DNA of 40,117 bases from Acidimicrobiia bacterium (GTDB lineage: Bacteria; Actinomycetota; Acidimicrobiia; Spongiisociales; ZC4RG35): contig WFOA01000011.1 in NCBI GenBank assembly GCA_015488325.1, positions 1 to 40,117 of the forward strand, written 5' to 3'. A program made the position numbers and the translations under genes. The stretch's first letter is position 1. The number at the start of each line of letters is the position of its first letter. The notes beneath the pieces were generated by a model. The model saw only the letters and a list, made by a program, of their open reading frames with translations. It made no database searches and was not told the origin of the DNA. This document shows positions 1 to 6,895 of this stretch, piece after piece.

Positions 1-1507
1 CTCCCCGCCAGCCCCGCCACGCCATCCATCCGAGCGCGGTGACGAGGGCCACGAGGAGAGCCGCCGCCCACAGCTTCGGCGTCCCCGAGTTGGAGAGACG
101 GCCGAGCCCCACCCAGAGGGCGTTCAGCACCCCGGTCTGATCCTTGCTGGGGGGACGGGCGATGTACATGAACCGCCAGATGATCCCCGCCCCGACGAAG
201 GAGATGGCCATCGGCATGAAGATGATCGACTTGGCCACCGACTCGTACCTGGCGCGGTCGGCGAGGACGGCGATCGCCAACCCGGCGGCGGTGGAGACGA
301 TGGTGACGGTGAACACCCACCACAGGTTGTTGAAGATGGTGCCGCGCAGGTAGGCGAAGATCGCCCAGACGAACAGGAAGACACCGACCGAGATCGGCGT
401 GATCGACCCTCCGGACGGCTCGAAGGTCCGTCCGGTCCTCCTCCCGAGGACCCGACCGATCACGATCCCGGCCAGGGTCAGCCCGACCCCCCAGTACAAC
501 AGGCTGGACGTGAAGATGCCCCGCCACTTGTCGAGCTTGACGATCTCGTCGTCGGTGAAGATGTCGACGTAGTTGGCGAGCCCGATGAACTCTTCGCCGC
601 GGGGGCCGAGGAACGACAGATACAGGGTGCGGATCGTCGGGATCACCAGGGTGGCGCCGACGAAGACGAGGGCCGGGGCGAGGAAGATCACCGCCCGAGA
701 GCGCTCCGCCACGATCCGCTGCCGTTCCGGCCCTGCCGGCGGCGCCAACGCCAGCCAGACCATGAAGCCGAGGACGAGGAAGGTGGTGCCGCTCATCGCC
801 TCGGCACGCGTCCCGGCTCCGAGGACGGGGATCAGCCACGCCCCCACCAGCCACCCCGAGGTGGCGCCGAGGACCGCCCTCCGGGCGACGTGGCGGCGGC
901 GTCGGGCCGAGAGCCCCCCGAGGATCGCCGCCCCCGCCGCCGGCCAGGCCAGCAGCGGCACGATCTTCATCGCCGGGAAGACGTCGGGTCGGATGAAGAC
1001 CCCGACCAGTGCTCCGTATGTCACCCCGAAGACCGCGGCCGTCACCAACCGTGCCCGGCGGCCCTCCATCCCGGTGAAGACGTGGCCGAACACGGCACCG
1101 GCGACGGTGGCGACGACGATGAGCCACGGGGTGAGGTCGAGGTCGGGGGTGGGTTTCCACGCCAGCACCCGGTTGCCGACGAGGACCGCCCCGACGGCGA
1201 GACCGACCACGGCCCCGGTGATGGCACCGAACCGGCGCCATCGACGCTCCGCCTGGTCGAACCACAGGTTGGCGCCGACGAACAGCACGCCGCTGACGAC
1301 GACCGCGACGGTCACCCCCGCTGCGGTTCCCCGCAGCTTCTCGTCGACGAGGGCACCCCACCCGAGGGCCACCGAGGTGCCGATGCCGGCGGCGGCGGCG
1401 ACCACTCTCCGGATGGTCCGGGTGGGATCCATCCGGTTGCGCACCCCGTAGAGGGTGAGGGCCACACCTCCCCCGGTGAGGAGGACCGCCCACAGCCAGT
1501 CGAGCAC
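1..1507 (-). CDS. aglF: AglF-like sugar ABC transporter permease with long N-terminal membrane extension (3' end cut by window)
   Basis: Inner-membrane permease of a binding-protein-dependent sugar importer. The part nearest the window edge matches what I know of AglF, with the segment IFMPMAISFVGAGIIWRF and a nearby RGTIFNNLWW motif. About 502 codons are visible, and the EAA loop and C-terminus lie beyond position 1. Residues 1 to about 255 are unusual: I count about eight hydrophobic stretches rich in Ala, Gly and Val before the canonical first helix (RAVIFLAPALVFVGATLVIP). Ordinary AglF proteins are about 330 residues, so this extension is extra. The GTG at 1507 is the usual-looking start, but its Shine-Dalgarno (GAGGGAGG, 1530-1523) is 15 bases away and sits better for a CTG at 1516; an in-frame stop just upstream (1522-1520) limits the choice. 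It follows the binding protein in the same operon. Confident it is a sugar permease, less so of alpha-glucoside specificity. Confidence 0.85.
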   Translation of the reverse strand, partial: MLDWLWAVLLTGGGVALTLYGVRNRMDPTRTIRRVVAAAAGIGTSVALGWGALVDEKLRGTAAGVTVAVVVSGVLFVGANLWFDQAERRWRRFGAITGAVVGLAVGAVLVGNRVLAWKPTPDLDLTPWLIVVATVAGAVFGHVFTGMEGRRARLVTAAVFGVTYGALVGVFIRPDVFPAMKIVPLLAWPAAGAAILGGLSARRRRHVARRAVLGATSGWLVGAWLIPVLGAGTRAEAMSGTTFLVLGFMVWLALAPPAGPERQRIVAERSRAVIFLAPALVFVGATLVIPTIRTLYLSFLGPRGEEFIGLANYVDIFTDDEIVKLDKWRGIFTSSLLYWGVGLTLAGIVIGRVLGRRTGRTFEPSGGSITPISVGVFLFVWAIFAYLRGTIFNNLWWVFTVTIVSTAAGLAIAVLADRARYESVAKSIIFMPMAISFVGAGIIWRFMYIARPPSKDQTGVLNALWVGLGRLSNSGTPKLWAAALLVALVTALGWMAWRGWRG

Positions 1508-1540
1508 CGCGCCCAGCGTCTACCTCCCTCCTCCGACGAC

Positions 1541-1574
1541 GGGTGGAGCGCCGACGCTACTCGGCGCTCCACCC
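1541..1574 (-). other. Intercistronic stem-loop between aglE and aglF
   Basis: A perfect 14-bp inverted repeat (arms 1541-1554 and 1561-1574) with a 6-base loop lies between the binding-protein stop codon and the permease start. No U-run follows on the minus strand, so it does not look like an intrinsic terminator. By analogy with the malE-malF gap it may protect the upstream mRNA or cause partial termination, giving more binding protein than permease; that role is inference. Confidence 0.7.
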
Positions 1575-1588
1575 GGATGCTCGTCAGG

Positions 1589-2989
1589 TCACGAAGGCCA
1601 CGACTCCTCGATGGCGTCGAGGGCCTCCTTCACCGTCTTCTCACCGTTGACGACACTGGTCGCCTCGGTCCAGAAGGTCCCGGCACCGACGGCGGCCGGC
1701 ATCAGGTCGGAACCGTCGAACCGCACCACGTCGGCGGTGAGCAGGATCTCGATGAAGCCCTGCTCCAGGGGCTGGTAGGCGCTCATGTCCTGGCCGTTCG
1801 CCGCGGACAAGAAGCCGCTCAGTCCCCCTCCCTTGCGGGCGGCCTGAGCCTTCTGGCGGTTGGTGGCGTACTCGGGGGTCGAGAAGTACTCCATGACCGC
1901 CCACACCTCGGGAGCGTCCCGGAAGGCCGCCACCAGGGTGCCGGCACCGAGCACCGGCTTGGTGTTCGGGTCCACCGCCGGGAAGTAGAAGGTGTTGATC
2001 TGACCGTCGGGGCCGGTGGTGGTCCCTTCGGGCAGGAAGGCGGCGAAGAACGACGCCTGACGGTGCATCATGCAGTCACCTTCGACGAGGGGGACGCCGT
2101 TGTCACCGAAGGGGGTGGCAGCGATCGACCCGCCGGCGGCGAAGACCGCACCCGGCGTGTTCCACAGGTCGAGGATCTCGGTCCAGATGGCCTCCATCTC
2201 GGGCGTGTTGAAGGGGATCTCGTGGGCGACCCACTGGTCGTAGAAGTCGGGACCCTGGAAGCGGAGGGTCAGGTCCTCCACCCAGTCGGTGAAGGGCCAT
2301 CCCGTCGCCGGACCCGACTCGATCCCCACGCACCAGGGGGTGACCCCGTCGGCGATCATCTGGTTGGTGAGGGCTTTGAGTTCGTCCCAGGTCTGGGGGA
2401 TCTCATAGCCGCCGTCGGCGAAGCCCTGGACGTTGTACCAGACGAGGGACTTCAGGTCGGCCTTGGTCGGGATCCCGTACTGGGTGCCGTCGACGTTCCC
2501 GAAGGCGTTCCACGCCGCGGGCCAGTTGGCCTGGACGGCGGCGTTGACGTCGTCGGGGAGCGGCAGGATCAGCCCCTGACGGGCGAAGTCGGCCAGCTTC
2601 CCGGGCTGGGGGAAGACGGCGATGTCCGGCGGGTTGCCGCCTGCCGCCTGGGCGTTGATCTGGTCCGAGAAGTCCCGAGCGCCGGTGTAGACGATCTCGA
2701 TGCCGGTCTCGGCGGCGAACACGTCCAGGGCGTCCTGGAGCGAGCCTGCTTCTTCGTCGGACGACTCGGGCCCGAACACCGTGACCTTCGTTCCGGCCAG
2801 GTCGGGTTCGCCTTCTTCTTCCGGCGCCGGCGCCGCCTCGGTGGTCCCGGGTTGCGCCTGCGTGGTCGACGTCGTCTCGTCGGCCGGCGCGGCGGTCGTT
2901 TCGGGGGCTCCGACGTCGCCCGAGCAGGCCGCCGCCACCAGTGCCAGGGCGGCCAGGAGGGCGAACAGGCCCCGTGAGCGTCTCATCAT
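1589..2989 (-). CDS. aglE: Alpha-glucoside-type ABC transporter substrate-binding lipoprotein (AglE-like)
   Basis: Extracellular solute-binding protein of 466 residues that would capture an alpha-glucoside or similar oligosaccharide and hand it to the downstream permease. It begins with a lipoprotein signal: basic MMRRSRG, a hydrophobic stretch and the lipobox VAAAC, with Cys22 as lipidation site. A Thr/Glu/Pro-rich linker (about 23-60) follows, typical of actinobacterial surface lipoproteins. The family 1 solute-binding fold then runs to the end, with motifs such as GNPPDIAVFPQPG, YGIPTKADLKSLVWYN and GWPFTDWVEDL that I associate with AglE proteins. The start is set by GGAGGAG a few bases upstream of tandem ATG codons. 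It is preceded by a LacI-type operator and a leader hairpin, so it is probably repressed in the absence of substrate. Substrate identity is inferred from family resemblance. Confidence 0.9.
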   Translation of the reverse strand: MMRRSRGLFALLAALALVAAACSGDVGAPETTAAPADETTSTTQAQPGTTEAAPAPEEEGEPDLAGTKVTVFGPESSDEEAGSLQDALDVFAAETGIEIVYTGARDFSDQINAQAAGGNPPDIAVFPQPGKLADFARQGLILPLPDDVNAAVQANWPAAWNAFGNVDGTQYGIPTKADLKSLVWYNVQGFADGGYEIPQTWDELKALTNQMIADGVTPWCVGIESGPATGWPFTDWVEDLTLRFQGPDFYDQWVAHEIPFNTPEMEAIWTEILDLWNTPGAVFAAGGSIAATPFGDNGVPLVEGDCMMHRQASFFAAFLPEGTTTGPDGQINTFYFPAVDPNTKPVLGAGTLVAAFRDAPEVWAVMEYFSTPEYATNRQKAQAARKGGGLSGFLSAANGQDMSAYQPLEQGFIEILLTADVVRFDGSDLMPAAVGAGTFWTEATSVVNGEKTVKEALDAIEESWPS

Positions 2990-3033
2990 TTCTCTCCTCC
3001 CTGTTGTCGTGAGGCCCTATGGGCCCTGACATC

Positions 3034-3051
3034 TCCCGACCGGAGTCGGGA
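3034..3051 (-). other. Leader hairpin upstream of aglE
   Basis: A perfect 7-bp inverted repeat (TCCCGAC / GTCGGGA) with a 4-base loop lies between the operator and the aglE start, probably in the untranslated leader. Function unknown. Confidence 0.4.
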
Positions 3052-3110
3052 TGCGATCCGTACGATGAAACCCATCCGGGATGAACGCATGTCGAAACGC
3101 ATCGTCGTGA

Positions 3111-3124
3111 TGAAAGCGTTTACA
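3111..3124 (-). promoter_or_regulatory. LacI-family operator upstream of aglE
   Basis: TGAAAGCGTTTACA fits the LacI-family palindrome TGNAANCGNTTNCA at every fixed position. It lies about 120 bases upstream of aglE and overlaps the stop codon of the regulator gene (3120-3122). The neighbouring LacI-family protein is the obvious ligand. Confidence 0.8.
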
Positions 3125-4169
3125 CCCCTTCCACCCTAGACTCCCCGGCCCCGCGATCCTCGGCCAGGTGCAAGGTCATCTTTCGCGGTCTCGGAGCCGT
3201 CGATTCCCGCGGCACGAGCTCGGTCGGCTCCTCCACCCGCCGGGGCGGGGTGGCGGGGTCTTCGAGCAGCTCGACGAGGAGGTGGGCCCCACCGGCCCCC
3301 AGGGCTTCGGGGTCCTGGCGGACGGTGGTGAGGCCCACCGTGAAGGCGATGGCGTGGTCGTCGAAGCCGATCAGCGACAGTTCGTCCGGGACGGAGACTC
3401 CGGCCTCGGCGGCCGCCCGCAACGCCCCGAACGCCATGTCGTCGGACATGGCGAACACCGCGGTGGGACGGTCGGGGCCGGCCAGCATCTCTGCCATCGC
3501 CTCGTAGCCGCCCACCACCGAGAAACCTCCGTCGCGGTCCCACCGGCGAGGAACCGACACCCCTCCCTGGACGAGGGCGTCGAGGAAACCGGTCCGCCGC
3601 AGGCCCTGGGTACTGGCGGGATCGACGTCGGGGTCCCCGCCGATGAGGCCGATCTCACGGTGCCCCAGCTCGAGCAGGTGCCGCGCCGCCATCGCACCCG
3701 CCGCCCGGTTGTCGATCACCGCGCAGGAGTGACCGTCGATCTCGGCGCCGACCGTGACCAGGGGGAAGTCCGTGGGGACGTCGGGGGCACAGTCGACCAT
3801 GATGAGGCCATCGACCCGCTTCCCGAGACGGTCGGGGCCCGCCAGCAGCCGGCGTCGGGACGCCGCGTCGGCCACGACGAAGAGCATGAGGTCGTAGCCC
3901 GAAGCCGAGAGCACCGCCTCGGCTCCTGCCACCACCTGACCGGAGTACCACAACGACGGAGAGGGGACGGCCATCGCCACGGTCCGGGTCTTGCCGGCGG
4001 CGAGGCGACTGGCGTTGGGATCGGGGTGGTAGTCGAGCTCGCGGGCGGCGGTGAGGACCCGCTCCCGGGTGTGCGGTGAGACGTTGGGGAGACCCCGCAG
4101 TGCCCTGCTCACCGTCGCCACCGAGACACGGGCACGCCGCGCCACGTCGTCGATCGTCACCCGGCCCAT
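3120..4169 (-). CDS. LacI-family transcriptional regulator of the sugar-uptake operon
   Basis: A 349-residue regulator of standard family length. Residues 2-25 form the LacI helix-turn-helix (VTIDDVARRARVSVATVSRA), followed by the hinge region (NASRLAAGKTRTVA, about 53-66) and a periplasmic-binding-protein-like effector domain to about residue 330 (GLIGGD, VFAMSDDMAFGAL, IGFDD). The start is supported by GGAGG upstream of the ATG. Two perfect family operators flank the gene, one in front of it (4192-4205) and one at its stop codon in front of aglE (3111-3124), which suggests autoregulation plus control of the transporter. The C-terminal tail after residue 330 is low-complexity and Arg/Glu-rich. 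The effector is probably the imported sugar or a phosphorylated derivative, which the sequence does not identify. Confidence 0.93.
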   Translation of the reverse strand: MGRVTIDDVARRARVSVATVSRALRGLPNVSPHTRERVLTAARELDYHPDPNASRLAAGKTRTVAMAVPSPSLWYSGQVVAGAEAVLSASGYDLMLFVVADAASRRRLLAGPDRLGKRVDGLIMVDCAPDVPTDFPLVTVGAEIDGHSCAVIDNRAAGAMAARHLLELGHREIGLIGGDPDVDPASTQGLRRTGFLDALVQGGVSVPRRWDRDGGFSVVGGYEAMAEMLAGPDRPTAVFAMSDDMAFGALRAAAEAGVSVPDELSLIGFDDHAIAFTVGLTTVRQDPEALGAGGAHLLVELLEDPATPPRRVEEPTELVPRESTAPRPRKMTLHLAEDRGAGESRVEGV

Positions 4170-4191
4170 GTCTCCACCTCCAGACGTCGAT

Positions 4192-4205
4192 TGAAAGCGC
4201 TTCCA
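4192..4205 (-). promoter_or_regulatory. LacI-family operator upstream of the regulator gene
   Basis: TGAAAGCGCTTCCA matches TGNAANCGNTTNCA fully and has the perfect core GAAGCGCTTC-like symmetry (AAGCGCTT). It lies 22 bases before the lacI-type start codon, fitting autorepression. Confidence 0.75.
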
Positions 4206-4409
4206 GCGCCGGTGTCAAACGCCGCGCCACCCCCGTCGGACCTGTGACGATTCGGCGACGTCGACGGAGAGCGTGAACGTCGGCTCCGAGAGAACACCGA
4301 CTCCCGGACACCGCACGACCCGACACCGGCGGACACCGCTCGCCGTCTTCCCCCTCCTCGTCGCCTCCGGCGGCGCCTCCCACTGCGACGAATTCTGGTT
4401 CTCCTGACA

Positions 4410-4455
4410 GGGCGTCTCCCCCGACGCCCCCGCCCGGGATGACCGAGGGGGCGTC
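4410..4455 (-). terminator. Competing stem-loops downstream of the nfuA operon
   Basis: Three complementary segments lie just past the last stop codon of the minus-strand operon: 4447-4455, 4423-4431 and 4410-4416. The middle one can pair with the first (9 bp, 15-base loop) or with the last (7 bp, 6-base loop). No U-tract follows, so if it stops transcription it is not a classical intrinsic terminator. In the rest of the gap (4206-4409) I see no gene or other signal. Confidence 0.3.
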
Positions 4456-4459
4456 CGGG

Positions 4460-4702
4460 TCAGCGGACCGCCAGGGTGACGGCCACCCAGACGAGGAAGA
4501 AGCCGACGGTGAGGGCGAGCACGGTGCCGGTCCTCCGCCAACGCCCCCACGCCGCCAACCCGACCCCGAGCCAGAGCACCCCGGCCGTGACCGTCCACCA
4601 CCCCGGCACCAGTCGAACCGCGCCGATCAGGAGGATCGCCGCCACCAGATGCACGCCGAGGGCGACGAGGGCGTAGAGGACCTGGTGGGGGCTGGTCTCC
4701 AC
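4460..4702 (-). CDS. Small three-helix membrane protein, unknown function
   Basis: An 80-residue protein, GTG start at 4702, three bases after the stop of the NIPSNAP-like gene. Three hydrophobic segments are visible, roughly residues 8-30, 33-52 and 60-79, separated by a short basic loop (WGRWRRTG), so it should be an integral membrane protein. I do not recognise the family. Tight spacing suggests cotranscription with the two genes upstream. No strong Shine-Dalgarno is present, so translation may depend on coupling. It could in principle be a spurious frame, but the clean helix-loop-helix pattern and operon position favour a real gene. Confidence 0.6.
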   Translation of the reverse strand: METSPHQVLYALVALGVHLVAAILLIGAVRLVPGWWTVTAGVLWLGVGLAAWGRWRRTGTVLALTVGFFLVWVAVTLAVR

Positions 4703-4705
4703 GCC

Positions 4706-4999
4706 TCAGTCGACCGGGACGAGCATCCGGGTCTCGACCCGGGTGAGGAACGATGCCGGGTCGGGGACGATCGCCTTGCGGGCGTCGCTCTCGTAGTACC
4801 GCCGCGAAGCCTCCTCGAAGGAGTCCGGCCCGTCGTAGCGTGCGATCCACACGAACTGGTCGCCCTCTTCGGTCACCCAGGCTCCCTCCACCGCGAACCC
4901 GAACCGGGCCCGTGCCTCGACCACCTGGGCGAACACCTCGACGAACTCGTCCATCTTGGAGGGGACGACGTCGTAGATCCGGAGTTGGAGGCGGCTCAC
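4706..4999 (-). CDS. NIPSNAP-like dimeric alpha/beta-barrel protein
   Basis: A 97-residue protein starting VSRLQLRIYDVVPSKMDEF and containing ARFGFAVEGAWV and FVWIARYDG, the pattern of NIPSNAP and related ferredoxin-fold small proteins (strand, helix, and a W/Y-rich second strand pair). The GTG start at 4999 overlaps the nfuA stop codon by four bases (GTGA), a sign of translational coupling. An alternative reading with a start much further upstream would run antisense-like through nfuA and is not credible. The biochemical role of bacterial NIPSNAP proteins is poorly defined; the link to an Fe-S carrier gene is contextual only. Confidence 0.75.
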   Translation of the reverse strand: MSRLQLRIYDVVPSKMDEFVEVFAQVVEARARFGFAVEGAWVTEEGDQFVWIARYDGPDSFEEASRRYYESDARKAIVPDPASFLTRVETRMLVPVD

Positions 5000-5610
5000 T
5001 TCTTCGAGGACTGATAGTACGGGTCGGTGCCCGCGGTGTGGTCGGTGACGTCCACCACCTCGGTGATCTCGGGGATGGCCTCCACCAGGATCCGCTCGAT
5101 CCCCTGTTTGAGGGTGACGGTGGCCAGACCACATCCGACACACCCCCCCTGCAGTCTCAGGTAGACGACCGTCCCGTCCACCGAGACCAGCTCCGCTCCC
5201 CCGCCGTGGGCGGCGATGGCCGGGTTCACCCTCGTGTCGATCACCGTCTGCACCCGCTCGGCCAGCGGGCCTTCGAGGTCGCCGGGGGGCGGGCCCATCT
5301 CCGGTGAGGAGGGAGTGTTGGGGTTGTTCATCGCCAGACCCTGATCGGTGAGCGTGAGGGAAGCCCCCTGGAGTTTGGGGATGTCGGATTCGGGGAACAT
5401 CACGGCGAGGTCGCCGTGACGTTCCAGGACCCAACCCTGTTTCAGGTCGGCGACCGGGACGAAGGCGAGCTCGTAGTTGAACTCCATCCCCCGCATCCCC
5501 GTCACTTCGATCGACAGGCCGTATTCGTCGTCCCCGGGCTCCTGGTCCCGGAGGGAGATGATCATGGAGAGGGCGTCTTCGGTGATGGTCAGGACGGGTG
5601 TATCGGTCAT
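4996..5610 (-). CDS. nfuA: NfuA-type iron-sulfur cluster carrier
   Basis: A 204-residue two-domain Fe-S carrier that would deliver [4Fe-4S] clusters to client enzymes. Residues about 5-95 resemble the HesB/IscA A-type fold but lack its cluster-binding cysteines, as in E. coli NfuA. Residues about 113-190 are a NifU C-terminal domain with the cluster ligand motif GCVGCG (Cys157 and Cys160). A Pro-rich linker joins them. An ATG 15 bases upstream (5625) is also in frame, but a good -10 box (TATGCT, 5626-5621) overlaps it, so I prefer the ATG at 5610 with a near-leaderless transcript. It heads a three-gene minus-strand operon and is divergent from the ATP-grasp gene. Confidence 0.9.
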   Translation of the reverse strand: MTDTPVLTITEDALSMIISLRDQEPGDDEYGLSIEVTGMRGMEFNYELAFVPVADLKQGWVLERHGDLAVMFPESDIPKLQGASLTLTDQGLAMNNPNTPSSPEMGPPPGDLEGPLAERVQTVIDTRVNPAIAAHGGGAELVSVDGTVVYLRLQGGCVGCGLATVTLKQGIERILVEAIPEITEVVDVTDHTAGTDPYYQSSKK

Positions 5611-5620
5611 CAGGGACCCG

Positions 5621-5626
5621 AGCATA
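5621..5626 (-). promoter_or_regulatory. Candidate -10 box of nfuA
   Basis: TATGCT on the minus strand, 10 bases before the preferred nfuA ATG, predicting a transcript starting within a few bases of the start codon. Confidence 0.45.
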
Positions 5627-5666
5627 CCGGACCGGGCCGCTTCACCGATAGCCGTCGGCCGGTGCC

Positions 5667-6890
5667 ATGATCGGGGCCGTGGCGCACGTGCTCCTCATCC
5701 TCCCGACGTCGACCTACCGGGCGGCCGATTTCCTCGAGGCGGCCGAGGCCCTCGGACTGGAGCTGTCGGTGGCGTCGGAAGAGGCGGTGCCGCTGGTCGA
5801 CTCGGACCGTTTCGTGGAGATCGACTGCGCCCATCCCGAGGAGTCGGCGGAGCGGGTCGCCGCCTTCGCGGTGTCACGGCCCATCGATGCCATCGTCCCC
5901 GTCGACGACCGGGGAGTACTCATCGCCGCCCTCGCCGCCCGCCGGCTCGGCCTCCCCCACAACCCTCCCGACGCGGCCGCCGCCACCCGCAACAAGGCGA
6001 TGCTCCGACGAGCCCTCGCCCGGGGGGAAGTGCCCCAGCCCCGTTTCGGACTCGCCGGGGTCGACGGCACGGTCGGGGTCGCCGACCAGGTCGGCTACCC
6101 GGTGGTGATCAAGCCGCTCTCCCTCTCCGCCAGCCAGGGGGTGATCCGCGCGGACGACGCCGCCGAAGCCGCCGCCGCCGAGGAACGGATCCGCCGGATC
6201 CTCGCCACCGCCGGTGTCGACCCCAACCAACCTCTGTTGGTCGAACGGTTCCAGCCGGGTCCGGAGATCGCGGTGGAGGGGATCCTGTACGGCGGGGAGC
6301 TCGACGTTCTCGCCGTCTTCGACAAACCCGAACCCCTCGACGGCCCCGCCTTCGAAGAGACGATCCTCATCACCCCGTCACGCCTGCATCCCGAGGTCCT
6401 CGACGAAGCCCTCGTGGTGGCCCGTCGGGCCGTCCGGACCCTCGGGCTCATGGAAGGCCCGGTCCACATCGAGCTGCGGGTGACCGACGCGAAGCCGTGG
6501 ATCGTCGAGGTGGCGGCCCGTTCGATCGGCGGCCTGTGCAGCCGGGCGCTCCGGTTCGGCCTCATGGGCACGACGCTGGAGGTCCTGCTGCTGCGCCACG
6601 CCGTCGGCCGACCCAAACCCGAGCTGCGTCGGGAGACCCGAGCGGCCGGGGCGATGATGCTGCCCGTTCCCCGGGCCGGTGTGTTCCGCCGCCTCGAAGG
6701 TCGCGAGCGGGCGCTGGCGACGAGCGGCGTCACCGACCTCCAGGTGACCGTCACCCCGGGGACCAGGATCGCCCCACCCCCCGAAGGGGACCGGTACCTC
6801 GGGTTCCTCTTCGCCCGGGCCGACGACCCGGCCACGGTGGAGCGGTCCCTCCGGGAGGCCGCCTCCCATCTGGTCGTCGAGATCGACTGA
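5667..6890 (+). CDS. ATP-grasp carboxylate-amine ligase (L-amino acid ligase-like)
   Basis: A 407-residue ATP-dependent ligase that should activate a carboxylate as acyl phosphate and join it to an amine or similar nucleophile. It has an N-terminal Rossmann-like domain (HVLLILPTSTYRAADFLEAA), the ATP-grasp core (NKAMLRRAL about 109-117; VVIKPLSLSASQGV with Lys149; VERFQPGPE; Mg-binding EVAAR at 281-285) and a C-terminal LAL_C2-like domain (GAMMLPVPRAGVF onwards). A GTG at 5679 would give the cleaner N-terminus VAHVLLILP and is a real alternative start. The gene stands alone between divergent and convergent neighbours, with no peptide or cofactor pathway genes beside it, so the substrate cannot be predicted. 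The family is sure; the L-amino acid ligase label is only a similarity. Confidence 0.85.
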   Translation: MIGAVAHVLLILPTSTYRAADFLEAAEALGLELSVASEEAVPLVDSDRFVEIDCAHPEESAERVAAFAVSRPIDAIVPVDDRGVLIAALAARRLGLPHNPPDAAAATRNKAMLRRALARGEVPQPRFGLAGVDGTVGVADQVGYPVVIKPLSLSASQGVIRADDAAEAAAAEERIRRILATAGVDPNQPLLVERFQPGPEIAVEGILYGGELDVLAVFDKPEPLDGPAFEETILITPSRLHPEVLDEALVVARRAVRTLGLMEGPVHIELRVTDAKPWIVEVAARSIGGLCSRALRFGLMGTTLEVLLLRHAVGRPKPELRRETRAAGAMMLPVPRAGVFRRLEGRERALATSGVTDLQVTVTPGTRIAPPPEGDRYLGFLFARADDPATVERSLREAASHLVVEID

Positions 6891-6895
6891 CCGAT

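Noticed and set aside
890-2977. Long open frame on the plus strand opposite the binding protein and permease
   Set aside because: It is antisense to two clearly recognised genes, has low-complexity composition (Gly, Arg, Asp, Pro) and no family motif; such frames arise from GC-rich codon bias.
3065-3139. Short plus-strand ORF starting MKPIRDERMSK
   Set aside because: It has no Shine-Dalgarno and overlaps operator DNA and the regulator's 3' end; more simply explained as regulatory sequence.
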